64,000 nt of DNA from Warburgia ugandensis (Eukaryota; Streptophyta; Magnoliopsida; Canellales; Canellaceae), in contig CP141126.1 in the NCBI GenBank assembly GCA_035236585.1, positions 65,821,414 through 65,885,413 of the forward strand, read 5' to 3'. The notes under the pieces are model-generated. The model saw only the letters and a list, made by a program, of their open reading frames with translations. It had not been told where the DNA came from and did no database searches. The translations under genes and the position numbers were made by a program. This document shows positions 22,776-34,228 of the stretch, piece after piece. Within the stretch, counting starts at the first letter, position 1; each line of letters begins with the position of its first letter.

Positions 22776-23946
22776 GTAATTCTCAATGCAATTTTCATGT
22801 AGAGTTATTTTCATGCAATTTTACTTTAAAATCTTCAACACAATTCTCCCTTAGGTCTTACCTTTATATGCACATTACTTTGAAGGCTTTATATGCATCT
22901 TCCTTAGAATATTTCCTTTCTGTGCAACCATTCCATCATCCATACCAGCCATCAACCTTTCAATGTCCCTTCAAGGATAGCCTCACATCTACTCTTTCCT
23001 CTTCCTCGATTCTCTTTCCCTTTGGTTCACACGCATGCTACTCATGAATGGTCTTAGATCTGAATTTTGAAGCCATGTTAGGTTATGAGCTCACCTTCCT
23101 TTGTGTGTTTCTAAGATTAAGTTCTATTGAATGTGCACATACTTTTGTAAGGATTTCTATTCAATAAAACAAGATTGGTTCATGCACACTCTTCGAAGTT
23201 CTTTCCTCACTCTTCTGGTCCATGTTTACTTGTCACGCATGCTTTGATATGATATTTATGCTAGTTGAATGTTAGTTTAGTTTAATTATGTTTAGTACAT
23301 TTTTAGATTTAGTTTTATGCATTACTTATGTTTAGTTGCATGTTTATATTAAATCTTATTTTTTAGGAAGTTTATAAGGTTAGTTTAGAAGTTTATTATG
23401 AGAAAGCTTTCATCTTAGAAATTCTTAAGAGGTTTATTTAAGTGGCATGTTAGAAATTTTATTTTTTTGAGAAGTTTTATTATTTAGAAATTTTCTAATT
23501 TCTAGTTCAAAAAGTTCATTCATCTTAGGTTGCTAAGTCATTCATGTTTTTAGATTGGCATTAGTTTCCATTGTTGAATCTATGTTAGTTTTAGAAAGTT
23601 GTTATCTTTAGAAGGTTCCTTTATGCTAAGTTTCTAGTTTATGCATATTTCTAATTATATGTCCTTTTAATTCCTAGATTAATAACAATCCAACCCTTTT
23701 GTCCAAGATTATTCATCTAAATGAAGATCCAATTGCTTAAAAGACTATGAGATTTCTTGTTAGTTGTGCTAGAATTATGTACCTACTTTATGTTGTTGGC
23801 TAGGCTAAAGTATATTAAGTTAGGTTTTTGACTAAAATTCTAACATTTTAAGAGTCTACGTGGGATCAACTCATAACTTGCACAATGTATTCTATAGTAG
23901 ACCCATGCACTTTAGGAAAGTATTATTCAAAATACAAATAATTTTT

Positions 23947-23966
23947 TGGCACAGTAGCTGGGGACT
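23947..23966 (+). promoter_or_regulatory. Primer-binding site, Asp-tRNA type, of family E
   Basis: TGGCACAGTAGCTGGGGACT is a decayed version of the Athila-type TGGCGCCGTTGCCGGGGA, about ten bases after the inferred LTR end (...ATACA at 23936). Confidence 0.7.
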
Positions 23967-25049
23967 AGCAATGAAATTTTAGTTAGAATCTAGGATAAAT
24001 TGCATTACTACTAGTCGTAGTTTAGGATTGTGTACATTTTAATGGAAATTTTGCATTTTTCATTAATTCCTATGATATTTGGTGTTCACTTTTATTTTTA
24101 TTTTCGCAAAAAAATTTGGAGCAAGATGTGGAGTAGAAATTATTGTGGCTCACATTTTTTTTTGGAGTGAGTTGTAGTGGGGTTGTTATTGAAGTTTTAA
24201 CCATGATTCATTTAAAATAAAAAGGGCCTAACTTGGAAGAGGAGGTGGTTTGTACATGGATTTGGCCTTGTATGAGAAGACTTCATCCAATACACCATTG
24301 TGAGCATTTGTAATTTTTTACATTTTCTAGATTACGGTTGCACATTAAGTTAGTTGAATTTGGATGGTAGATAATATCATATAAAGAGCATTGCATTATT
24401 GTTGTATTTTAGTATTTTTCATTAGTTTATTATTTTCTATTGCATTTAGGGCATGTCTATTTCTTTAAGTTAAATTTTATGATGACCAAACTACTATGGG
24501 AATATCGAAATGATTAGTAAAGGCAATCACCCCTATAAAATCAAGGGTAGATTTCATCACCACCTCTTAGCCCACCTAGGTTAATCATCACTTGACACAC
24601 TCTGACCTTCTAAAAATTAATGTAAAATCAATTAGAAGAGACCTATAGCAGCCCACAAGCTCATAGGACCCCCTTGGAAGAAGGCAGAGTACTGTCACTG
24701 TAGTTGTCCCTACTTGATCAACTGGCTAATATTTAAATGACTAGCTCTACCAATATACTCAATAACTTAGGACAAGCCTAAGAGAGTGGAGAAGCAAATT
24801 AAGTTAGAAATAATCTAAAATCCTCTCTATGTGTAGAAATTTAAGAAAAATAAATCTCAACTTATTTTTCCTTAGGGGTAGTTTTATTGTGTGCCTTTGA
24901 TTGTGCATCATTTGCATATAGATTATAATATTTATTTTATGATATCCTTAGTTTAGTTGTTAAACAAAGGACTCTCTAATTGCATATAACAAGTATCTTT
25001 CATTGTATGCAAAATTGAGTTAACTGCACCAACCACTGGTGTGTGAACA
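23967..25049 (+). other. Leader of family E element
   Basis: Non-coding. The part at about 24500-24660 matches, in the same sense, the reverse complement of the minus-strand element's leader (about 12240-12320), including ATAAAATCAAGGGTAGATTTC and ATCAATTAGAAGAGACCTAT-like words. No gag start follows because an oppositely oriented LTR occupies the next stretch. Confidence 0.6.
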
Positions 25050-27370
25050 ATCATCAATTGTTGAACTTAGATTTAGTATTTTTTAAGGTCAAACAAACCA
25101 TTAGTCAAGGGTTATAGAATCAAGTTGATCTTAATAATCCTTCATTAGATATATGTGACAAACAAAGTAGTGGAAGTGAAGCTACTTTGGGACTATTTTA
25201 CACCACAACCCCTTACACAAGGTGGTATATATGAGATAAAATATACTTCTGATCTATCCAATACTCTAGATAGATTGATAGATGGTATAGCTTTAATATT
25301 ACTCTAAAGCACATGAGCTAAAGTACTAATTTGCACATGAGAGAGGTAAATCCTATGAGGAATCTCACAGAATTTTTAATTGATTGGATCTTATTTAAGT
25401 TGCTTATCTTAGCCAAAGAAAGAAGGTTTTGAATAAACTAGGAAACTAAACAACACAAAAGGAGAAACATGCAAAAAATTAGAAACATGAACTAAATAAA
25501 ACTTTCTAAAATTAAAAATATTCAATGGAATTAGAAACTTTCCTAACTAACATGCATTCAATAAAAGAAATTAATGTAAAACTAGAATGAATGAATCTAG
25601 GAAACTTACTAAAAGTGAAACTTTCCTAAATCTAAAATTAGAAACTTACTAAGAATAAAACTTTCTACAACTAAATTAGAAACTTTCTAAACTAAACTAA
25701 GATGCAAATAACTAACTAACTAACTAATGCTAAACTAAGACTAAACAATCAAATAAGTAAAACTTAAAGATAATTTACCTGAGCACCATGCATATGAACC
25801 TTGGAGTTGTGCACATGGTTCATGAGGTCAATTGATGGCCAAAATACATGAAGAAAATGCATTTTAACATGAAATCTAATAAAAGAACTAACTAAATAAC
25901 CTAAAAAACTAAATGGATTCTTAGGAAATCAAGCAAATAAGGTGTATGGAGTGTTGGAAACTATGTTCAAACATTCAATGAAAACATTCCAAAAATATAG
26001 TTTGCATGAAACTCAAATCAAACAAGGCATGAATTGAACTTAGCAAGCAATTTTCAGGGAAGATAACCCTCAAGAATTAAAGTATTTTACTACTAGAATC
26101 AAACAACAACAATGATCTTCAAATAATTCTATCGATTCACATGACAATTACATCAAATTGGTTGTGCATATACATAGATGGAAAACTGGAAAAATGTACA
26201 CTCATTAGGCCTAGAACTTGATACAAATCAATGATAAAAAACACTCCAATGATCACAGTCTAAATTTAGATATCATGCAAGTGAAACCCACAAAAGAAAT
26301 CATGACACAAGGGTATGAAAGATGGGAAAGAAATAATGCCAACAACTAGCTCTAAATCTAAGATTCAAGCTATTATTTCTCTTAGTTGTAACTACCAGAG
26401 AAGAAGTAACTTTGATCTTGAAAAATTAAGCAAGAAAAAATAGAGAGACAGGGACAAAGTTCAAAGGAAAAATAACTAGTTCTATGCATATAGAAGTGGA
26501 GAAACAAAACAATGAAATCAAGGAATGAAGGAAGAAACTAATCTATATTTGAATAAGCCAAAAGAAAGCCAAAGTGTAATGCTTTAAAGATCCCTAGTGT
26601 AATGTACTTACTTTAAGGAATTTAGAACAAACTTCTCTCCTTGGAAATTGTGCAGAACTCATGCCGTTTTATAGAGAATTTGGTTTCCAATTTGAAGGGA
26701 TCATATTCTGGGAAGAAAAGAGCGAGTTAGAATAGGACTTCTAGGTAGGAAAGTTAGGTGTAGATTGGAGATAAGATAGAAAGTAAAGTGAGGTGGAATG
26801 GCTTGAATTAGAAAGTCACCAACTAAGGTAGGTGGGAGGCACCATTTTTTTAGGAGGTGCCTCCCCTTAAGTGAAATTCATTTTTTTCATGGGAATGAAA
26901 GGCTAGATCATGGAGTGAAGATTGGAATGTGAAAGGATGAGAGGTGATGAGATGAAACCATAATAAGCTAGCAAAGTGGGAGACACCATTTCCTTAGGAA
27001 GGAGGCATCTCCCTCCTTTGTGCTTGACATGGAATTCAAAGATGATTGGTGGAGATAGATGGGAAGATGTGGAAAGAGTAATGTTGGTGGAGAGCTCTTC
27101 TATCGTTGGTCCACATATGCATGGTCTTCTTACCATATACAAATCTCCCTAAAAGTCTTCTAATTATCCCTTGACAATCATACTTTTAATCTTACATAAT
27201 TGCTTCAAATAATGCTCCACTTATGTGACTCCAAGTTGCATGGCTTGAATGCCTCACTTTGATGGCTCCTTTGGCTTCACATGAGTGGCTAACTCCCTTG
27301 GCTTTCTTTTATGATAATTTTTAGGACTATTGTAAAATGACAAAACATGATTTTTTTGTGGACATTTTAG
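25050..27370 (-). repeat. Minus-strand Athila/Tat-like LTR (family E-like)
   Basis: Read on the minus strand: an AAGCCA/GCCAT-rich U3 at about 27370-27200, a block with CATGCATATGTGGACCAA near 27110 that matches the plus LTR at about 22460, a TATA box at 26666-26673 and a U5 of GAAAGTTT-like words at about 25750-25430. No coding region. Ends are approximate and no target duplication was found, so solo or truncated status is undecided. Confidence 0.5.
26666..26673 (-). promoter_or_regulatory. TATA box of minus-strand family E-like LTR
   Basis: The minus strand reads CTCTATAAAACGG, a good TATA box placed about 700 bases into the LTR. Confidence 0.5.
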
Positions 27371-27640
27371 GGCTTCTCCCTTTACACCCCTAGCAAGCTA
27401 ACTACATGCTTTACCCACAAAAAAACTTCTTGATAGGTCTTAAACCTACGAAATATCAAACTTTAAAATTATGAGGTCAGAAATGCCTATGTTATGAAAT
27501 TTCAAAAAAACTTAGATAATGCCATGGACTACTAACTAGATACTTTTTACACAAAATTGAACACTTATTAGTACATAGAGTGGATAAAGTGGATAGTCTA
27601 CTTCATAAATTTGCTGATTTAATGTTAGCTAGTGAGTCAT
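27371..27640. other. Unassigned spacer, probably decayed gag
   Basis: AT-rich sequence between the minus LTR and the gag remnant that follows. A weak resemblance to 30290-30390 suggests it belongs to the upstream part of the same repeated unit. No feature can be supported. Confidence 0.3.
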
Positions 27641-29040
27641 ATATACAACCTCAATAGAGGTTTGTTTTATTTGTTTTAGTGTAGTTCATCCTACTACTTC
27701 ATGCCTATCAAGCTACATGTTTCTTAAATATTTATTGGATTAAGTGAATGCAATGACTTTATTCCTAAACCCTAGCGACAATGTCTATTTTGAGACTTAC
27801 AATCTTGGATAGGTTAAGCATTCCAATTTCTCATGGTCTCAGAATATTCATTAGAGAGGACCATTTAGGATCTCCCTAATCAACCTTTTCCGAGTGATTC
27901 AGTTCCATAGTAAATAGAGTGACAACAACCATTTGCTATGCAATAGAGGGAACAATCATTAGAAGAAACTCTTAGTTTGTTTATACAAAGCACTCTAGAA
28001 TTTCATAATGATATAAAACAAACTATGCAGGCCTACTCGCAATCTATTTCGTAGATGGACTCCCAAATGAGTTAGATTTCTATTCAACTTATAGAAAGGA
28101 AAAAGGAGACCAATCAAGTTGAGAATAATGAGAAGCCCATCCTTGTCATCCTCTAACAATAGTCTAGTCAAGGCATATTTCACTCATTTTAATTTTATTT
28201 ATGATATAGACACTTCCATTAATGAAGTGAATGATTTATTGGATACTACACCATTAATGGACAATTCTCAAAGGAAATCCTAAGTAGGACCCCTTACATT
28301 TCTTAAGATTCCATTTGAGCCATGGAGTGAAAAAGCACCTTATTTGAACTTACCTCCTTTACTAGATAATTTGACATAGGAAAGTTTAGGTTCATATGAT
28401 CCCTTGCCTGTTACTCATGCCTTAGACTCCGACATAGAACAAGAAGGTAAGCTAATTGATGTTGTGGCCAAATATCAATAAGATCCATAGTGTACATTAG
28501 AGGTTACTATAAGTTTAAGCCCCACTAATTCTCTACCTCAATAGGAAAATACATAACCTTTTTAGCAATTGCATAGCGAGCTTAACCCAGATATATAGGG
28601 CATGATGTAAGAGAGGAGGAACATTTTTAGCTTTTTCATGTTGGAATATTCTATCCTCACTTTGACAAAACTTCAGGATAATTCACCTTGAGTTTCTCTT
28701 AAGAAATTTCGTGTCATGGTAGTTCATGATGTCATTCTACTATCCTCTCCACAAATCACTAGGTGGAGAATGTATATCGACTAATGTGAGATCTTGAAAT
28801 GGAGTGAGTTATTTTAGAAGCTCCTTCATCGCTATGTAGGTTTAGGTTCTAATATTGCATTAGTCATATAGTTTGCAATGATATTCATTGTACATGGTTT
28901 TTGTATTAGTATATCCACATCAATAGATCCATGCTGCTTCACTAGCGTGAAGATAGAATCCATCTCATCCTTATCTCTTATTGTTTTCTTTGTCCATGGT
29001 TATAGTTCTAAATATTGAAGACAATGTTTACTTTAAGTCT
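27641..29040 (+). pseudogene. Athila/Tat-like gag-pol derivative, copy 1
   Basis: In shifting frames the plus strand reads a gag spacer similar to DNPYSKTYNSGW of the minus element (about 27775-27810), EETLSLFIQ...MDSQMSQIS (about 27965-28080), a protease-RT linker INEVNDLLDTTPLMD (about 28215-28265), an RT N-terminus APYLNLPPLLDNL and DPLPVTHA (28335-28430), KLIDVVAKYQ, and a decayed RT segment ending GWRMYIDY-like at about 28760-28785. It then jumps to the pol 3' flank AGACAATGTTTACTTTAAG (about 29015). The protease core, most of RT, RNase H and integrase are missing. Many stops. Copy 2 (30375-31848) has the same structure. Confidence 0.75.
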
Positions 29041-30374
29041 AGGATGGGGCACTAAAAATTTCCTGTGTTCGAGTTTTATGACAAGTTCCTTTACAAGGAT
29101 GAGAATTTTAATTTTTTAAATATTAAGTGTTGTCTTTGGACATTACCTTATTAATAGATTTGTATACAATTAGTTTATTTTACTACTCTTTTTCTAATGT
29201 TTTCCATGAAAATTGAACTTGGAACACTTGTTACACAATAGCTATATATATGTAGTTTAAGTTGATGGGTAATTATAACTTAGAGATCTTGAAGAAGATA
29301 AGTAGAGACTTATAACCTATGTGAGATTAGAGCCAGTCATTCTTCTAAAGGTTATACATAAGGATATTTTTCCTCATTATTCTTTGTTTTCGTCTACTCT
29401 TTAGAAAAATCATATTAAAGACTACAACCTATATCTCTTCAGTTTATGAAAATATTTAGGTCATATGAAACCTAGAAAATGATAGAGATCATCTTTGCTA
29501 AATCTAGCACACAGAATATTTTCAATAGTTGGCCCTTTGAACCTTTTATGTTAATCCTTTTCTTTACTAGCCAATCAACCTTTACCCATAATCAACCCTA
29601 ATGATACATCCATGTCAAATTGTTTTGAAAATATGTAGAGATGATTGAATAAACATCTTGAAGAAAAAATATGAGTAATATAGTTTAGGAGAGGAACTTT
29701 GCAAGAAGTCAAAGAAGAAAAGTCAAAAGAAGGGCTATAAAAGTAAAAAGTGGAAAACTAAAGAAAAAAAAGGCTATAAAAGGAGAATGTTCATTCTTAT
29801 GTGTGTAAAGAAATCTATGATTACATCATTAGAAGACCTTTACATATTTTTCAAAACAATTTTGTTTGCCTTGATACCAATTTCTTTGATAACTATGTCC
29901 TAAGCCTTATATTTTGTCTTCGTAAAAGTCTGACATGATCTTAGGAGTAATATGACTTAGATATGGTTATGAATAAGTAGGGATGCTTGTAATATAACAC
30001 TTTTAATAGTTGATATCCTTTCCTGGAGACAGTTTATCATATTTTTTTAAGTTATCATTCTTTTTATGTAGTATATGAGATAATTTGGCTTTGAGAAACA
30101 TTATTCCACTCACATATTGATGAGAGATTTAACTATTTCTAAGTAACTTCTTTCTGACTGTCAGCTATATCTTATGAGATTGAAGTTAAAGCATACTTTT
30201 GAATGGTAATCTAGGTTATAATATATTTGGAGACTGAGAAATATGTATATATTGGCTACTGACACAATCACATTTCGAGGTTTAAAGAAAGTAATGAGAT
30301 ATCTTTAGTATACGAGTACAATTTTAAACTGTTGTTCACTTTTATTAAGATGCTAAATTTAGGATAGAAAGTCA
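29041..30374 (+). other. Athila/Tat-like 3' spacer after copy 1
   Basis: AT-rich and non-coding. It follows the AGACAATGTTTACTTTAAG motif that marks the end of pol in Athila-type elements, so it is best read as the long 3' untranslated spacer that normally precedes the 3' LTR. No LTR or polypurine tract is recognisable before copy 2 begins. Confidence 0.5.
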
Positions 30375-31848
30375 TCAAGGCAACCTATGATTATTTTACC
30401 TATTCTAGTCCAACACATCCTCCTACTTCATGCCCATCAGGTTTTGCACACCCTGGATATTTTTTGGAGCCAGTGAGTGCAATAAATGAACTCACATATC
30501 CTAGTGACAATTTCTATTCCAGGACTTACTATCCAAGATGGGTTAGGCAATGAGATTCTCATAGTCTGACCATAATCAATAGGGAGGACCATCTCGGATC
30601 TCGCTTAATCATCCTTTCCCAAGTGATTCAATAGCATAGCAATCGGAGCCACAAAAAGTGTTTCCTCCATAATCGAGGGAAGAATCATTACAAGAGAGCC
30701 TTAACTTATTTATTTCTAGCACTCTTGAATTTTAGAATGATATAAAATAAACTAGGAAGGCCCATTCACAATCTATTGAGTGGTTGAAATTTCAAATGGG
30801 TTGAATATTAGCTGAGCTTTTAGAAAGTGATGAGGAAATAGAGCAAGTTGAGGACTATAAGAAGACCATCAAAAAATCTACATGGATAGTAATAATATCA
30901 GACTTTGAAGATTGAGAGTCTAGTGAATTCATCATCCCTACCATCCTTTGACAATAATTCACTCAAGGCATTTCCCACTTATTTTAATTTTGATTCTGAT
31001 ACATACAACTCCATTGATGAAGTGAATGATATACTCAATACCGTATCATTAATGGACACTTCAAAATGGAAAGCTTGATTAGGACCTCATACATGTATTG
31101 AGTTTACATTTAAGTCATTTATTGAAAGTTCACCTCATTTGGAATTAACACCTTTCCTAGAAAATGCACACTATGATAGTTTTAATTCATCTGATCCCTT
31201 GCCTATTATGCATGCCTCAAACTCTGTTTAGAATAGGTAGGTGAGCTAATTGATATACTAGGAAAACATCAACAAAACCTAGGGTGTAACGTAGATGATG
31301 AATAGGACTTAAGTCCCACTTATTCTCTACATCAAGAGGGAAATGAAGAACCATTTAGGGAGATGCAGAACCAACTTAACCCTATTATTCAAGACAATGT
31401 AAGAGAGGAGGAATATTTCAAAAAAAATTTATTTTGACTATTCTATCCTCAATTTGACAAAACTTGGGAGTCCAAGTAATCAAGATTCATAGTGGTCTGC
31501 CATGTTATTCTCCTACACTGACATACATCTTTGGGTTGGAAAATGTACATTGATTACCATGAGAATCTAAAATGGAGTGAGATTTATACATACTCCTTCT
31601 TAGTTGATTTAAGTTTAGGTTCAATAGATTATTTTATTAGTTAGTTTAGGTTAAGTGTCATTTAGTTGCATTTTGCATTACTAACCACATCAATAGATTC
31701 ATGCACCATCTTTGCTGTGTAGGTACTATCTTTCTAACCCTTCCCTCTTCACTTTGTTATTCATTTTCCCATTTTTTTATTTTAAAATATTAGAGACAAT
31801 GTTTAATTTAAGTGTAGGGGTAGGATATTTCATATTTGATGTGTTCAG
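30375..31848 (+). pseudogene. Athila/Tat-like gag-pol derivative, copy 2
   Basis: It parallels copy 1 segment by segment: gag spacer (about 30505-30560), a Gln/Ser-rich gag stretch around 30690-30830, SIDEVNDILNTVSLMDTSKW (about 31008-31070), HLELTPFLENAHY and DPLPIMHA (31135-31215), the RT start LIDILGKHQQ, an RT segment ending near GWKMYIDY-like at about 31530-31550, then the same jump to AGACAATGTTTAATTTAAG (about 31792). Stops and frameshifts throughout. It is cut off at about 31848 by integrase sequence of a chromovirus. Confidence 0.75.
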
Positions 31849-32855
31849 AGTTGGAATGAGATGAAGAGAGACATGGGAGAATGGTCGTAAGGTCTTTACC
31901 CTATCTGTAAGTGAAGGCTGAGCAACATAAACTATCAAGGTTGCTATAAACTCTTGAGCTTCCGTAGTGGAAGTGAGCCCACATTAACATGGATTTCATA
32001 TTAGGGTAGCCTAAGACTTTGAGAAGCCATGAAGGTGAATGTGTACTTGACAGAAATTGTGGCCCTGCGTGGAGGGATATTGACCATCATATGCAATAGA
32101 GAGAACATTTTCACTTCCTAATCTTGGTAGTGTATGCATGAGTCATTGGGATTTTCTTTGATTTACAACATTAACATTCACACTCAAATAGATGGACAAT
32201 CTAAAAGGATGAATTAGGCCCTTTTGAGGCACTATACTGGTGGCCATGTTGCTCACTAACTTGTTAGATTGAGATGGGAGAGATCTAGCTTCTGAGGTTT
32301 GAAGAATATGAAGCTCATCATGAAGCAACTTCTTGCTACATAGAGCCGACTAAAGAATTATGCATACTCAAGATGGAGACATTTGAAGTTCCTAGAGGAG
32401 GACCATGTGTTTTGAAGGTCTCACCAATGAAGGGCATCGATAGATTTAGTTTGAAGGGAAAGCTGAGGCCTTGTCTCATTGGGCCTTTACAGATCCTAAA
32501 GGTGACTGGAGTAGTGGAATATTTCCTTACATTGCCTCTGAAGATTCATGATGTGTTTAATGTAATGATGATGTAGAAGTATGTGCCAATTACTTCACAC
32601 TTCTTGCATAGACACCATTTGATTTGAGATTGGATGTGTCTTTTGGGGAGAGACCCATTCGCATCCTTGATCACAAGGACATGAGACTAAGAGATGAGAC
32701 CATTCCTCTAGTCAAAGTTCTCTTGTAGCACCACTCAAAAGAGGAGGCCACATGGAAGACTGAGGTAGGCATGAGGAAAAGACATCCAATGTTGTTTGAG
32801 TGATTGATTGCTTATGGAAATTTATGAGGTGGTATTTTCTTTTAGGAGGGAAGGA
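31849..32855 (+). pseudogene. Chromovirus (family G) integrase C-terminus and chromodomain-like tail
   Basis: Decayed integrase begins at EMKRDMGEW (about 31853), with the core only in traces. A TDGQSERMNQ-like box lies near 32185-32215, HYTGGHVA-like at about 32232. The best piece is 32373-32576: GPCVLKVSPMKGIDRFSLKG and LIGPLQILKVTGVVEYFLTL, the GPY/F module. RILDHKDMRLRDETIPLVKV (about 32662-32722) and a KRHPMLFE end correspond to the CR/chromodomain tail also seen in family A (8097-8330). Stops throughout. A polypurine tract GGAGGGAAGGA (32845-32855) leads into an LTR. Confidence 0.82.
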
Positions 32856-33569
32856 TGTAACACTAGTAAAATTAGGGCTTTATACACCAGCAAAAAGAAG
32901 ACGATCTTTAGTAAACTATCTTTGTAAAAATAATATAAAGCTATTTTAGAAAAAGATCTTTAGAAATCATACTTAAGAAGATGATTCATGATGAATCGTC
33001 ATCTTTAGTTTGGTGGGAAACACTTTTTCTCATGGGAATAACTTTAGAAGCCAGTTTGAAAAAATTGACTTTAAGAACTCTCTTACATATATGAATTTTT
33101 ACAGCAACATTTAGTTTTCTATTTTCGACTATCTTTATCTATATACAACTTGAAGCTCATTTAGTTGCATTTTCATTTTGGCTAGCTTCAACTAAATCAC
33201 TACTATGGAATTTGAACTACATACATATATATATATATATGTATTGATTTGAGTGTTGGTTAATATCTATCTTGTTTGTGACATGCACATTTTATATATT
33301 TTACATGATCATGGTTAGAAAATTCCCGCTCTAAAGTTAATTTTTCCTGTGCATGGATCTTACATGTTTTGCATTGATCCTTATTGTTAATTCAAAATTT
33401 TCCTCATGTACATGAATGTAATTTAGTTTTTTTCAAACATTTTTACAAATTGGGCACACCTGGTGTTTGGTAACCAAGTTCACTTATCTTTTCATCTTTA
33501 AGAAGTTTTTACACATTTGAGCTTCAATTTATTTTAAAAAAAGGATGAATATGTTTGGATAACTACAAC

Positions 33570-33857
33570 TAGAATATCATAAGAATATGAAGAGGGAACA
33601 GAAAAGTTCGTAGAGTTTGCACATAGGGAGGGGCTGATTGTAATCAAATGCGTTGCCCATTCTCAGAAAGTGAAAACTTGAAAAAGGTAAATTTAAGGGA
33701 GTTTCAAGAACATGTATGCTTTAATGGAGTCAATGAAGGTCATTGCCTATGGATGTGGCATGGAGAAGAACTTTTGCTTCAGCCCTCGACAAGGGAGAAA
33801 AGATTTGAAGACACTATAGAAAGTGTCATTGATAGTATAACTAAACCAATGTTTTGA
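33570..33857 (+). pseudogene. CACTA transposase-associated (Tnp2 N-terminal) domain remnant
   Basis: The frame EYEEGTEKFVEFAHREGL (about 33583-33636) shifts to a 69-codon open run at 33648-33857 reading MRCPFSESENLKKV, REFQEHVCFNGVNEGHCLWM and WHGE. This matches the transposase-associated domain at the start of plant CACTA Tnp2-type proteins: a CPC-type motif (here RCPF, one Cys lost), an EH-L-F/Y-G segment and the W-HGE end. The putative role is DNA or partner binding. The rest of the transposase is absent. Confidence 0.75.
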
Positions 33858-34206
33858 GAAGCATTCAAATACTTATAGGACAACCTGATCATAAACTTAC
33901 ATTTTTACTGGTCATAATCTTATATTTTTCTATAACTTTTTATGAATTCTAGCTCAAAAGAATGTGTCAACTAAATTAAATATGTTGTAATGTAGGCTGT
34001 TGTGCTTTTTGGATGGGCAAAGAAGAAAAGTTACTCTAAATCAACCACATTGAAATATGAAGCCAATGGACTGAGTATGTAATGAGTTTAAACTAGAACA
34101 ATTGGAGTAAGTACATCAATGTAAATTACCTTATCCATTAACATAATAACAATCTTCTTCATTTATATGCATGTGTTCTTCTAGTTTTCCTTATATTCAT
34201 GGAAGC

Positions 34207-34228
34207 ATATATATATATATATATATAT
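34207..34228. repeat. AT microsatellite
   Basis: Eleven AT dinucleotides inside the CACTA element. Confidence 0.95.

Larger units (their letters stand above)
22058..23936 (+). repeat. Plus-strand LTR of an Athila/Tat-like element (family E)
   Basis: Non-coding and AT-rich, ending just before an Asp-type primer site at 23947. U3 (about 22190-22330) has a degenerate run of AAGCCAT units; a TATA box is at 22768-22775. U5 (about 23260-23650) is rich in AGAAAGTTT-like words also seen in the inverse copies at 25.0-27.4 kb and 39-42 kb. A CCCTCA microsatellite lies at 22615-22642. The left boundary against the LINE tail is approximate. Confidence 0.65.

Noticed and set aside
27641..31848. Repeated arrangement considered as a CRISPR-like or satellite array
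   Set aside because: There are only two diverged copies of about 1.4 kb with gag-pol coding traces, and no short regular repeats or unique spacers.
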